A DNA stretch of 64,000 nucleotides from Brachybacterium epidermidis (lineage in GTDB: Bacteria; Actinomycetota; Actinomycetes; Actinomycetales; Dermabacteraceae), in contig NZ_JADEYR010000010.1 of the NCBI RefSeq assembly GCF_015209585.1, positions 43,178 to 107,177 on the forward strand, given 5' to 3'. Under the pieces are notes generated by a model, which did no database searches, had not been told where the DNA came from, and saw nothing but the letters and a program-made list of their open reading frames with translations. The position numbers and the translations under genes are program-made. Shown here one piece after another: positions 17,045 through 25,885 of this stretch; positions within the stretch are counted from its first letter, which is position 1; every line of letters begins with the position of its first letter.

Positions 17045-19456
17045 GTGCAGGACCGCACCGTACCCGAGGGCGCCGTGGGGCGGGCCTCCGAGAGGTCGCC
17101 CTTGAGCCCTGCCTCCTCGCCCTCGAGCCCTGCTTCTGCTTCTGAAGGCCCGGCCGTCCCCCCGCGGCGCGGCCGCTCCCGGCTGTCCTTCTTCGGCTCC
17201 CGGCCTGCCTCCAGCACCTCCCCGTTGCTGGTCCCGCTGCTCGAGACCTTCGCACCTGGCCGCTCCAAGGAGGAGCTGGCGCTGATCCAGCGCGCCTTCA
17301 CCGTGGCCGAGCGCGCCCACCGCGGGCAGATGCGCAAGAGCGGCGACCCGTACATCACCCACCCGGTCTCGGTCGCCACCATCCTCGCCGAGCTGAGCTC
17401 TCCCGCCGAGGTGATCGCCGCCGCCCTGCTGCATGACACCGTCGAGGACACCGACTACTCCCTGGACCAGCTCCGTGAGGACTTCGGTGAGGTGATCGCC
17501 GTGCTGGTGGACGGCGTCACCAAGCTGGACAAGGTCACCTACGGGGAGGCCGCCCAGGCCGAGACGGTGCGCAAGATGATCGTGGCGATGAGTCGCGACG
17601 TGCGGGTGCTGCTGATCAAGCTGGCCGACCGCGTCCACAACGCGCGCACCTGGAAGTACGTCCCGGCGGCCTCCGCGGAGCGCAAGGCCAAGGAGACCCT
17701 GGAGATCTACGCCCCGCTGGCGCACCGGCTGGGCCTGAACACGATGAAGTGGGAGCTGGAGGACCTCTCCTTCCAGGCGCTGTACCCCAAGGTGTACGAG
17801 GAGATCGTGGCGCTGGTGGCCCAGCACGCCCCGGCGCGGGAGCAGCACCTCTCCGCAGTCTCACGGCAGATCCGGGAGGACGTGCGCAAGGCGAAGATCA
17901 AGGCGGAGGTCACGGGCCGTCCCAAGCACTACTACTCGATCTACCAGAAGATGATCGTGCGCGGCAGGGACTTCGCCGACATCTACGACCTGGTGGGCGT
18001 GCGCGTGCTGGTGGACACGGTGCGGGACTGCTACGGCGTGCTGGGGATCCTGCACGCGCGGTGGTCGCCCGTTCCGGGGCGGTTCAAGGACTACATCGCG
18101 CTGCCCAAGTTCAACCTGTACCAGTCGCTGCACACCACGGTGATCGGGCCCACCGGGAAGCCGGTGGAGATCCAGATCCGCACCTGGGAGATGCATCGAC
18201 GAGCGGAGTACGGCGTCGCGGCCCACTGGAAGTACAAGGCGATGGCCGGCAGCAGCTCCTCGCCCCGCGCCATCAGCGACGAGGCCACGTGGCTGCGTCA
18301 GCTGATGGAATGGCAGAAGGACACGACCGACTCCGGGGAGTTCCTCGACTCCCTTCGCTTCGAGATCAACACCCAGGAGGTCTACGTCTTCACCCCCAAG
18401 GGGGACGTGCTGGCCCTCCCCCAGGGATCCACCCCGGTGGACTTCGCCTACTCGGTGCACACCGAGGTGGGGCACCGCACCATGGGGGCGCGGGTCAACG
18501 GTCGGCTGGTGTCGCTGGAGTCCACGCTGAACACGGGCGACGTGGTCGAGGTGTTCACCTCCAAGGCACCCGGTGCGGGCCCCAGCCAGGACTGGCTCGG
18601 CTTCGTGAAGTCCGCCCGCGCGCGCACCAAGATCCGCCAGTGGTTCTCCAAGGAGCGCCGCGAGGGCGCCCTGGACAAGGGCAAGGAGGATCTCGCCAAG
18701 GCGCTGCGCCGGCAGGACCTGCCGATGCGGCGACTGCTCACCCACGAGACCCTCGCCACGGTGGCCTCGGATCTCAACCTCGGCTCGGTCGATGCCCTGT
18801 ACACCGCGATCGGCGAGGGCCATGTGGGCACGCAGAACGTGGTGGAGAAGCTGCGGGCCACTTTCGGAGGGTCCGACGGCGCCGCCGAGGACGTGGCCGA
18901 GATGGCGCTGCCATCGAAGGCCCGCTCGCGACCCTCCCGGGCGCAGCGGCACGTCTCCGACACCGACCAGGGCGTGGTGGTGGACGGACAGACTGACCTG
19001 TGGGTCAAGCTGGCCAAGTGCTGCGCTCCCGTGCCGGGTGATCCGATCATCGGCTTCGTCACCCGGGGTTCCGGCATCTCCGTGCACCACACCAGCTGCG
19101 GCAATGCGGAGCAGCTGCGCCAGAACCAGCCCGACCGCCTGGTGGACGTGCACTGGTCCGGCCGGATGGGATCGGCCTACCTGGTGCACATCAAGGTGGA
19201 AGCGCTGGACCGCTCCCGCCTGCTGACCGATCTGGCCCTGGTGATCTCCGAGCAGCAGGTGAACCTGCAGTCAGCCTCCGCCCAGTCCCACGACGATCGC
19301 CTGGCCACCGGGTACTTCTCCTTCGAGCTCGCGGATCCGGCGCATCTGCAGTCGGTGCTGGCGCAGGTGCGGCGGGTCGAGGGCGTGTACGACGTCTACC
19401 GGGTCACGGCCGACGGCAAGCCGGTCTCCGCGGCCGCCCCGCTCTCAGCCTCCTGA
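17045..19456 (+). CDS. relA: Bifunctional (p)ppGpp synthetase/hydrolase Rel
   Basis: 803 aa. GTG 17045 follows GCAGGAGGTGA. The N-terminus (11-60) is Ser/Pro-rich and not part of the family core. The HD hydrolase domain has HDTVEDTDYS (His130-Asp131). The synthetase domain follows, and its RFKD motif marks the bifunctional type rather than the synthetase-only RelA type. The TGS domain (EVYVFTPKGDVLALPQGSTP), a zinc-finger region (CCAPVPGD) and a C-terminal ACT domain complete the protein. It makes and degrades the stringent-response alarmone. Its last 61 nt overlap the convergent gene below. Confidence 0.96.
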   Translation: MQDRTVPEGAVGRASERSPLSPASSPSSPASASEGPAVPPRRGRSRLSFFGSRPASSTSPLLVPLLETFAPGRSKEELALIQRAFTVAERAHRGQMRKSGDPYITHPVSVATILAELSSPAEVIAAALLHDTVEDTDYSLDQLREDFGEVIAVLVDGVTKLDKVTYGEAAQAETVRKMIVAMSRDVRVLLIKLADRVHNARTWKYVPAASAERKAKETLEIYAPLAHRLGLNTMKWELEDLSFQALYPKVYEEIVALVAQHAPAREQHLSAVSRQIREDVRKAKIKAEVTGRPKHYYSIYQKMIVRGRDFADIYDLVGVRVLVDTVRDCYGVLGILHARWSPVPGRFKDYIALPKFNLYQSLHTTVIGPTGKPVEIQIRTWEMHRRAEYGVAAHWKYKAMAGSSSSPRAISDEATWLRQLMEWQKDTTDSGEFLDSLRFEINTQEVYVFTPKGDVLALPQGSTPVDFAYSVHTEVGHRTMGARVNGRLVSLESTLNTGDVVEVFTSKAPGAGPSQDWLGFVKSARARTKIRQWFSKERREGALDKGKEDLAKALRRQDLPMRRLLTHETLATVASDLNLGSVDALYTAIGEGHVGTQNVVEKLRATFGGSDGAAEDVAEMALPSKARSRPSRAQRHVSDTDQGVVVDGQTDLWVKLAKCCAPVPGDPIIGFVTRGSGISVHHTSCGNAEQLRQNQPDRLVDVHWSGRMGSAYLVHIKVEALDRSRLLTDLALVISEQQVNLQSASAQSHDDRLATGYFSFELADPAHLQSVLAQVRRVEGVYDVYRVTADGKPVSAAAPLSAS

Positions 19457-20082
19457 GCGGGCGCGGGCGGCGCGAGGGAAGCTGTCCCGGTCAGCAGGGC
19501 CTCCAGCCGTCGATGCGCGGTCCGGGTGAGGTAGTGGTGGCCGAGGGAGTGCAGCTGACCCTCGACCTCCGCCTCGGTGACGTGGCCGGACTCCAGCAGG
19601 GCCCGCACACAGCGAGCGGCGGTCGTGGCATCGGCGAAGCGCAGCAGATCCAGGGCTGTGCGCACCGGCGAGGTCACCGGCGCGCCGCCGACGGTCTCGA
19701 CGTCACCGGAGCTGAACGAGGCGTGCGCGACCCGGACCCCCGCCACGCGGCTGCGGTGCGCCGGCGTCAGCAGCCGGGCCGGCGCCGGTGGCGTCCCGCC
19801 CAGGATCACCCACGCAGCGGATTCACCGGCGATCACGTGGTGGGAGCGCAGCTGTGGCCCGATGGCAGCACCCAGCAGCAGAGCGCGCCGGAGGGCACTG
19901 CTCAGGACATCGGGCGGGACGAACACGCCCGGCACGATGCGCTGCAGGTAGCCGTCGGCGACCAGGGAGTCCATGGTGGGGGACTCCGGCCAGGCCTGCA
20001 GCTCGGCGGCGAGCGGGACGGCGAGCTCCGCCGCATGCTGCGACCATGCCGCACAGGGAGCGTCGTCGCCGAGGGGGTCCAT
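19396..20082 (-). CDS. AbiEi-antitoxin-like winged-helix protein
   Basis: 228 aa. I chose ATG 20082 because the protein-like sequence starts there (MDPLGDDAPCAAWSQ). CATCGT sits 6 nt before it, a degenerate form of the window's leaderless promoters. An N-terminal winged-helix segment (about 40-62, VADGYLQRIVPGVFVPPDV) precedes a domain like the actinobacterial AbiEi antitoxin family (SHHVIAGESAAWVILGG, VTSPVRTALDLLRFADA). No AbiEii-type nucleotidyltransferase toxin is adjacent, so it is probably an orphan regulator. Its 3' end overlaps rel tail to tail by 61 nt. Confidence 0.65.
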   Translation of the reverse strand: MDPLGDDAPCAAWSQHAAELAVPLAAELQAWPESPTMDSLVADGYLQRIVPGVFVPPDVLSSALRRALLLGAAIGPQLRSHHVIAGESAAWVILGGTPPAPARLLTPAHRSRVAGVRVAHASFSSGDVETVGGAPVTSPVRTALDLLRFADATTAARCVRALLESGHVTEAEVEGQLHSLGHHYLTRTAHRRLEALLTGTASLAPPAPAQEAESGAAAETGLPSAVTR

Positions 20083-20164
20083 GCACCGACGATGACGCAA
20101 CCGGCCGGCCCCGACAATGGGGACCGGCCGATTGTGGACGGGATGCGGTGGGGAGGATCCTCGC

Positions 20165-21391
20165 TCAGCCGAGGTCGCGAGCCGAGCGCTCGATGACCGC
20201 CAGCCACTCCTTGCGGGCCTCGAGGGCGGCCTCGGCCTCTGCGATCCGCTTCGGGTCACCGGACGCCCTTGCCTTCTCCAGCGCCTCCTCGTAGCCGGAG
20301 ATGGCCGCATGCAGCTGAGAGGACGCACCCTCGACACGCGCCTTGGTGCGCGGGTCGGTTCGGCGCCACTCGTCCTCCTCGGCCTTGCGCACCGCGCGCT
20401 CGACGGCCCGCAGGCCGTCCTCGATGCGGTGCATGTCCGAGCGCGGCACCTTCCCGGCCTCCTCCCAGCGGTCCTGGATGGAGCGCAGCGCGGACTTGGC
20501 GCCCTCCAGGTCCCGCTTCGGGTCGATGGCCTGTGCCTCGGCCAGCAGTGCTTCCTTGACCTTCAGGTTCTCCTTCTGCTCGCCCTCGGTGGCCTTGAGG
20601 TCCTCGTTGCGGGCGGCGAAGAAGTGATCCTGGGCGGCCTTGAAGCGGGCCCACTGGGCGTCGTCCTTCTTGCGGCTGCCCCGGGGAGCCCTGCGCCACC
20701 GGTCCATCAGGTCCTTGTAGGCGCGGACGGTCGGCCCCCAGTCGGTGGAGTCCTTCATCGACTCCGCCTCGGCGATGAGCTGCTCCTTGACCTGCGCGGC
20801 CTCGCCGTGCTTCTCATCGAGCTGCGAGAAGAACTGCTTGCGCATGCGGTCGAAGGAGGCCCGGGCCGAGGACAGCCGCTTCCACAGCGCCTCCTCGGTG
20901 GGGCGGTCCAGCGACACGCCCTCGGACTGCATCGTCTTCCACGTGGGGACCATCTGACGCATGGTCTCCCCGGCGCTCTTCCAGGAGATCTGCGAGGGAT
21001 CGGTCGCCACCAGCGCCTCGATGGACTCGACGAACTCGGTGCGGCGCGCCGTGGCCTCCTCCCGAGCGGCCACCCGCTCCGCCTCCAGGGCCTGGATCTT
21101 CGACTTCGCGTTCTCGCGCAGATCGTGTGCCCGCGCCCGCAGGGCCGGGATGTCACCGACCACCTGAGGCTCCTTCATGTTCTTGCGAAGGTTCTCCAGC
21201 AGACGGTTCAGATCGTTCTGGGTGTGCTCCGGTGCGGCGAGCCTCTTCTCGGTGAGATCGAGGAAGGCCACCAGGTCCAGGTATGCCCGAGCGAAGGGCT
21301 CCAGCGCCTTGTCGCGGTCGGCCTCGGCGGTGGTGCCGATCGTGCGCACCTGCGTCCCGTCCTGCACGGTCACCGTGCCGTCCTCGGCCAC
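20165..21391 (-). CDS. DUF349 coiled-coil protein (N-terminus lies in another frame)
   Basis: 408 aa from a GTG at 21391, but the true start is probably GTG 21596, which has a strong AAGGAG and begins MSESETPSPA. Between the two, the protein-like sequence sits in the +1 frame and has no start codon, so a single-base insertion near 21560-21570 seems to separate them. The visible part holds several DUF349 repeats (helical, Lys/Glu/Arg/Trp-rich, for example DLMDRWRRAPRGSRKKDDAQW). Function is unknown; actinobacterial members lie near rel and hisS, as here. Confidence 0.85.
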   Translation of the reverse strand: MAEDGTVTVQDGTQVRTIGTTAEADRDKALEPFARAYLDLVAFLDLTEKRLAAPEHTQNDLNRLLENLRKNMKEPQVVGDIPALRARAHDLRENAKSKIQALEAERVAAREEATARRTEFVESIEALVATDPSQISWKSAGETMRQMVPTWKTMQSEGVSLDRPTEEALWKRLSSARASFDRMRKQFFSQLDEKHGEAAQVKEQLIAEAESMKDSTDWGPTVRAYKDLMDRWRRAPRGSRKKDDAQWARFKAAQDHFFAARNEDLKATEGEQKENLKVKEALLAEAQAIDPKRDLEGAKSALRSIQDRWEEAGKVPRSDMHRIEDGLRAVERAVRKAEEDEWRRTDPRTKARVEGASSQLHAAISGYEEALEKARASGDPKRIAEAEAALEARKEWLAVIERSARDLG

Positions 21392-21801
21392 GGAGCCGAA
21401 CTCCCGCGCCGCAGCGATCGCCGCCTCGTCGTACTGCGCGGGCGGGGGGACCGCGGGGAGCAGGGGAGCCGAGGGCTTCTTGCCGGCCAGAGCGGCAGGG
21501 AGGGCGCGCCCGGTCGAGGTGAGGGCGGGGACCGCTCGGGGCTTCGGGCTCGCCGATGGTGCGGCCTGCGGGGGACGGGGTCTCGGACTCGCTCACGACT
21601 GAGCTCCTTCGATCTGATCCGCTGCGGGGCGGGACGGGCCGTCACCGGGACGGCGGGGCTGTCGCGGCGCTCCGGAAGGGGAGCGCCACGAGAGGAACTC
21701 TACAGCGATTCGGCAGGTGATCCGCTCCGCATCCGTCTCCTCGCCGGGGCCATAATGGTCGGGCCCGTCCAAGACCGCCTCCCGTGAAGGAAGTGCATCC
21801 C

Positions 21802-23163
21802 GTGGCGAAGATCTCCGCCCTGTCCGGATTCCCCGAATGGCTGCCCTCCGAGCGCCTTGTCGAGCAGCACGTCATCGACGTGTTCCGCGAGGTCGCCGAG
21901 CTGCACGGGTTCTCCGGCATCGAGACCCGCGCGGTCGAGCCGCTCGAGCAGCTGCTGCGCAAGGGGGAGATCGACAAGGAGGTGTACGTGCTGCGCCGCC
22001 TGCACGCCGAGGACGAGGACGCCTCGGCCGCCGGGGCGGGATCCGACCCGGCGCGCACCCTGGGCCTGCACTTCGACCTCACCGTGCCCCTGGCCCGGTA
22101 CGTCCTCGAGCACCAGAACGACCTCGCCTTCCCGCTGCGCCGGTACCAGGTGCAGAAGGTGTGGCGCGGCGAGCGCCCCCAGGACGGCCGATTCCGAGAG
22201 TTCTACCAGGCAGATCTCGACGTGATCGGGCAGGACACCCTGCCCGGCCACATCGAGGCCGAGGTGGCCGTGGTGATGGCCGAGATCCTGGCCCGCCTGC
22301 CCCTGCCCGCGGTCACCATCCACGCCAACACCCGGAAGCTGTCCGAGGGCTTCTTCCGCTCGATCGGCCTGGAGGACCACACCGCCGTTCTGCGCGCTCT
22401 CGACAAGCTCCCCAAGATCGGCGAGGAGGCCGTGCGCGACCTGCTGCTGGGGGAGGCGGGCGCCAGCATCGAGCAGGCCGACGCGTGCCTCGCCTTCGCC
22501 CAGATCCGCACCCGTGACGCCTCCTTCGCCGAGCAGGTGCGCGAGCTCGGCGGCCGCGGCGAGATGGTCGAGGAGGGCATCGAGGAGCTCACCGCTGTGG
22601 TGGAACGGGTGGAGGCAGCCGTCCCGGGTGTCATCCTGGCGGACCTCTCGATCGCCCGCGGCCTCGACTACTACACGGGCACCGTCTTCGAGAGCTTCGT
22701 CGAGGGGCACGAGGGACTGGGCTCGATCTGCTCGGGCGGTCGCTACGACTCCCTGGCCACCGACAACCGCCACAGCTACCCCGGGGTGGGGCTGTCCATC
22801 GGGCTCTCCCGCCTGGTGGCGCGGATGCTCTCGGCGCAGATGGTGCGCGCCACCCGGCCTGTCCCCACCTGCGTGCTGGTGTCGGTGGCCGACGAGGGCT
22901 CCCGCTCGGACAGCGACGCCGTCGCCCGCGCGCTGCGCTCCCGCGGCATCCCGTGCGAGGTGGCCCCCACTGCCGCGAAGCTCGGCAAGCAGATCCGCTA
23001 CGCCGACCGACGGGGGATCCCCTTCGTGTGGTTCCCCTCCGCTGACGGCGAGCACGAGGTCAAGGACATCCGCAGCGGTGAGCAGTCCTCCGCCGACGTC
23101 GCCACCTGGCAGCCGCCGGCGAAGGACCGCACCGTGCGGATCGTCCCGGCCGACGGGGCCTGA
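21802..23163 (+). CDS. hisS: Histidyl-tRNA synthetase
   Basis: 453 aa. I prefer GTG 21802 (MAKISALSGFPEW) because AAGGA lies 10 nt upstream; another GTG at 21784 is in frame but lacks a site. Class II core: motif 2 REFYQADLDVIG and the HisRS signature RGLDYYTGTVFE, followed by an anticodon-binding domain (about 345-440). Charges tRNA-His. The N-terminus follows the HisS2-like actinobacterial form. Confidence 0.96.
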   Translation: MAKISALSGFPEWLPSERLVEQHVIDVFREVAELHGFSGIETRAVEPLEQLLRKGEIDKEVYVLRRLHAEDEDASAAGAGSDPARTLGLHFDLTVPLARYVLEHQNDLAFPLRRYQVQKVWRGERPQDGRFREFYQADLDVIGQDTLPGHIEAEVAVVMAEILARLPLPAVTIHANTRKLSEGFFRSIGLEDHTAVLRALDKLPKIGEEAVRDLLLGEAGASIEQADACLAFAQIRTRDASFAEQVRELGGRGEMVEEGIEELTAVVERVEAAVPGVILADLSIARGLDYYTGTVFESFVEGHEGLGSICSGGRYDSLATDNRHSYPGVGLSIGLSRLVARMLSAQMVRATRPVPTCVLVSVADEGSRSDSDAVARALRSRGIPCEVAPTAAKLGKQIRYADRRGIPFVWFPSADGEHEVKDIRSGEQSSADVATWQPPAKDRTVRIVPADGA

Positions 23164-23232
23164 CCGATGTGAACTGGCTCACGCGGCGTGCGGGTAAGGA
23201 ATCTGCCGGCCCCGCCCGTCGTTCGTCCTGGC

Positions 23233-23604
23233 ATGGCTACAGTCACCCTGACCGCTGAGAACCACGACACGACCGTCGAGGACGGCATCGTCCTGATCGA
23301 CTTCTGGGCGGGCTGGTGCGTTCCCTGCCAGCGCTTCGCCCCGATCTTCGAGAAGGCCGCCGAGGAGCACACCGACGTCACCTTCGCGAAGGTGGACACG
23401 GAGGACCAGCAGCAGCTGGCCATGCGCTACGGCGTCACCTCCATCCCCACGCTGGTCGCCTACCGCGAGGGCATCCCGGTGTTCTCGCAGGCCGGGGCCC
23501 TGCCGCAGTCGGCACTGGAGGACCTCATCGGCCAGGTGAAGAACCTGGACATGGACCAGGTGCGCAAGGCCTACGCCGAGGCGCAGGAGCAGCAGGAGGG
23601 CTGA
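23233..23604 (+). CDS. Thioredoxin-family protein, active site CVPC
   Basis: 123 aa cytoplasmic. ATG 23233 is chosen because the conserved fold begins there (MATVTLTAENH); no clear ribosome-binding site is present. Thioredoxin fold with FWAGWCVPCQRFAPIF and the cis-Pro motif TSIPTL. The redox site is Cys-Val-Pro-Cys rather than the standard CGPC, which is expected to alter redox potential. The C-terminal 20 residues are a Gln/Glu-rich helix. It follows hisS by 69 nt and is closed by a terminator. Confidence 0.9.
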   Translation: MATVTLTAENHDTTVEDGIVLIDFWAGWCVPCQRFAPIFEKAAEEHTDVTFAKVDTEDQQQLAMRYGVTSIPTLVAYREGIPVFSQAGALPQSALEDLIGQVKNLDMDQVRKAYAEAQEQQEG

Positions 23605-23628
23605 CGAGCCCCGCTCCTCCACGAGACA

Positions 23629-23660
23629 CGAGGCCCGCATCCGATCGCATGCGGGCCTCG
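23629..23660 (+). terminator. Bidirectional terminator between thioredoxin and DEAD-box genes
   Basis: Perfect 12-bp arms (CGAGGCCCGCAT / ATGCGGGCCTCG) across an 8-nt loop, between two convergent genes. Confidence 0.8.
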
Positions 23661-23717
23661 GCGCGTCTCCGGGGCCGGTTGCGAGCTGCGACGCTCGCAG
23701 CGGCCCGTGGTGGGCCG

Positions 23718-25622
23718 TCAGTCCCCGTTGCCCTCGTGCCGACGGAACGAACCGGAGCGGCGCTTGGAGTCGAAGCGGGAGCCCCCGCCCTCGCGGTGCC
23801 ACGGCTTGGCACCGTCGCGTCGCAGCGACCGATCTGCCTCCCGGCGGAACCCGCGGTCGCCGTCCCTCGTGAAGGAGCGGTCGCCGTCGCGGCGGAACGG
23901 ACGGTCGCCGGCCGGGCGGCGGTCGCGACGGGGTCCGGGGTCCGCGGCGATGCGCAGCTCACGGCCGCCCACCTTCGCCGAGCCGATCGCGGCCAGCTGC
24001 TGCGAGCTGAGCCCACCGCGGATCTCCACCAGGGAGAAGCTGCCGAAGATCGAGATCTTGCCGACGTCCTTCCCGTTCACGTTCCCCTCGCCGGTGATCG
24101 CCCCGACGATGGCCGGCGGGCGCGCCCCGTGGGTGTGGCCCACACCGATGCGGTAGGCGGTGTAGCCCTTCTCGGTGCGCGGTGCGGGCCGCCGCTCGTC
24201 CTCACCGCGGTCACGGCCGCGATCGCGGCCGGTGAGGGTGGCGCCGGTGAACTCCTCGTCCTCGGTGACGGTGCCGGGGCCGTCGTCGCCCACACCCATT
24301 GCCGCCAGCGCGACCGCCAGCTCCACGGCATCGAGCTCCTTCTCGGCCAGGAACTCGCCGATCAGTTCGCGGTAGAGCTCCAGGCGGCCCCGCTCCAGGC
24401 GCTCGGGTGCCTTGCCCAGCAGGGCCTGCAGCCGATGCTTGGACACGTCCCGCGGGGAGGGGACCTGCGCTTCCTCGAGAGTCTGACGGGTGGCCTTCTC
24501 GATCGCCCGCAGGGCGCGCCTCTCGTGAGGACCGATGAAGGTGATTGCCTGACCGCTGCGGCCGGCACGACCGGTGCGGCCGATGCGGTGCACGTAGGCC
24601 TCCGGCTCCCGCGGGACGTCGAAGTTGACGACCAGGCCGATCTTCTCCACGTCCAGACCGCGCGCGGCGACGTCGGTGGCCACCAGCACCTTCAGGGAGC
24701 CGTCGCGCAGGCGCTCGACGATCTTCTCGCGCTCCTTCTGGGGGACGTCGCCGCTGATGCTCGCGGCGACCAGGCCGCGGGAGACCAGCTCGGAGCCCAC
24801 CTCCTCGGCAGCGGCGCGGGTGCGCACGAACACGATCGCGGCCTCCGCATCGGTGGTGGCCAGCACCCGGGCCAGGGCACCGGTGCGATGCCGGAACGGC
24901 ACCACGGCGTAGCTCTGGTGCACGCTGTCCACGGTGGAGGACTGCGGGGAGACGCTCACCCGGACCGGGTCGTCCATGTGCTCGGAGGCCACCTTCTGGA
25001 TGGCTGGAGGCATGGTGGCCGAGAACAGCGCCACCTGGCGGGTGGCGGGGGAGTGGGACAGGATTTCCTCCACGTCCTCGGCGAATCCCATGCGGAGCAT
25101 CTCGTCGGCCTCGTCGAGGACGGCGAAGCGCACGCCGTCCAGGCGCAGCGTGCTGCGCTTCATGTGATCCATCACGCGCCCGGGAGTGCCGACGACCACC
25201 TGCACGCCGCGGCGCAGTGCCTTCTCCTGCGGGCCGTAGGGGGAGCCGCCGTAGACGGCGACCACGTCCAGACCGTCGATCGAGGTGGCGAAGGACGTGA
25301 TCGCATCGGCCACCTGCATCGCGAGCTCGCGGGTGGGGGTCAGCACGATCGCCTGGACGGACTTCTCCGCCGGATCCATGGCGGACAGCAGCGGCAGTCC
25401 GAAGGCGGCCGTCTTCCCGGTGCCGGTCTGGGCGACGCCGATGACGTCGCGCCCGCTGAGCAGCGCGGGGATCGTCTGCACCTGGATGGGGGAGGGCCGC
25501 TCGAAGCCGAGCTCGGCGACGGCGCGGCGCAGAGGAGCCGAGAGCCCCAGGTCGTCGAAACCGGTCTGGGCGGGGGAGGGTGTGTCGTCGGTCGACTCGG
25601 GGGCAGGGGCAGCGTCGGTCAT
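23718..25622 (-). CDS. deaD: DEAD-box RNA helicase with DbpA-type RNA-binding domain
   Basis: 634 aa. ATG 25622 has AAGGA 4 nt upstream. Helicase core (about 30-380): Q motif region GFERPSPIQ, Walker A AQTGTGKT, DEAD box VLDEADEML, SAT, and motif VI HRIGRTGRAGRSG. A DbpA/CsdA-type RNA-binding domain (about 480-560, YRIGVGHTHGARP) is followed by an Arg/Asp/Gly-rich tail with RRDGDRSF-like repeats. Such enzymes unwind rRNA during ribosome assembly and cold adaptation. Transcribed divergently from aspS. Confidence 0.94.
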   Translation of the reverse strand: MTDAAPAPESTDDTPSPAQTGFDDLGLSAPLRRAVAELGFERPSPIQVQTIPALLSGRDVIGVAQTGTGKTAAFGLPLLSAMDPAEKSVQAIVLTPTRELAMQVADAITSFATSIDGLDVVAVYGGSPYGPQEKALRRGVQVVVGTPGRVMDHMKRSTLRLDGVRFAVLDEADEMLRMGFAEDVEEILSHSPATRQVALFSATMPPAIQKVASEHMDDPVRVSVSPQSSTVDSVHQSYAVVPFRHRTGALARVLATTDAEAAIVFVRTRAAAEEVGSELVSRGLVAASISGDVPQKEREKIVERLRDGSLKVLVATDVAARGLDVEKIGLVVNFDVPREPEAYVHRIGRTGRAGRSGQAITFIGPHERRALRAIEKATRQTLEEAQVPSPRDVSKHRLQALLGKAPERLERGRLELYRELIGEFLAEKELDAVELAVALAAMGVGDDGPGTVTEDEEFTGATLTGRDRGRDRGEDERRPAPRTEKGYTAYRIGVGHTHGARPPAIVGAITGEGNVNGKDVGKISIFGSFSLVEIRGGLSSQQLAAIGSAKVGGRELRIAADPGPRRDRRPAGDRPFRRDGDRSFTRDGDRGFRREADRSLRRDGAKPWHREGGGSRFDSKRRSGSFRRHEGNGD

Positions 25623-25885
25623 GAAGTCCTTCGGCGGTGGGGGTGGAGCCCGGCGAGTCGCGCAGGGCGGTGCTCGTACGGCGACGGGCGGGTGGACCCG
25701 CACTACCGCAGGTCGGACGAGGTGACAGTCTACGGGCGGGGCTGCCCCCGGGATAGGGGTGCGTCCGGCGATGTCGCTCACCCTGCGCGGTACGCTGGGC
25801 CCCGGCGGCCCGTGCCGCCTCGCGGACCCGGATGCCCGGTCGCACCGGATCCGCGGTACCCGCCCCTAGTGATGAAGGACTTCTC

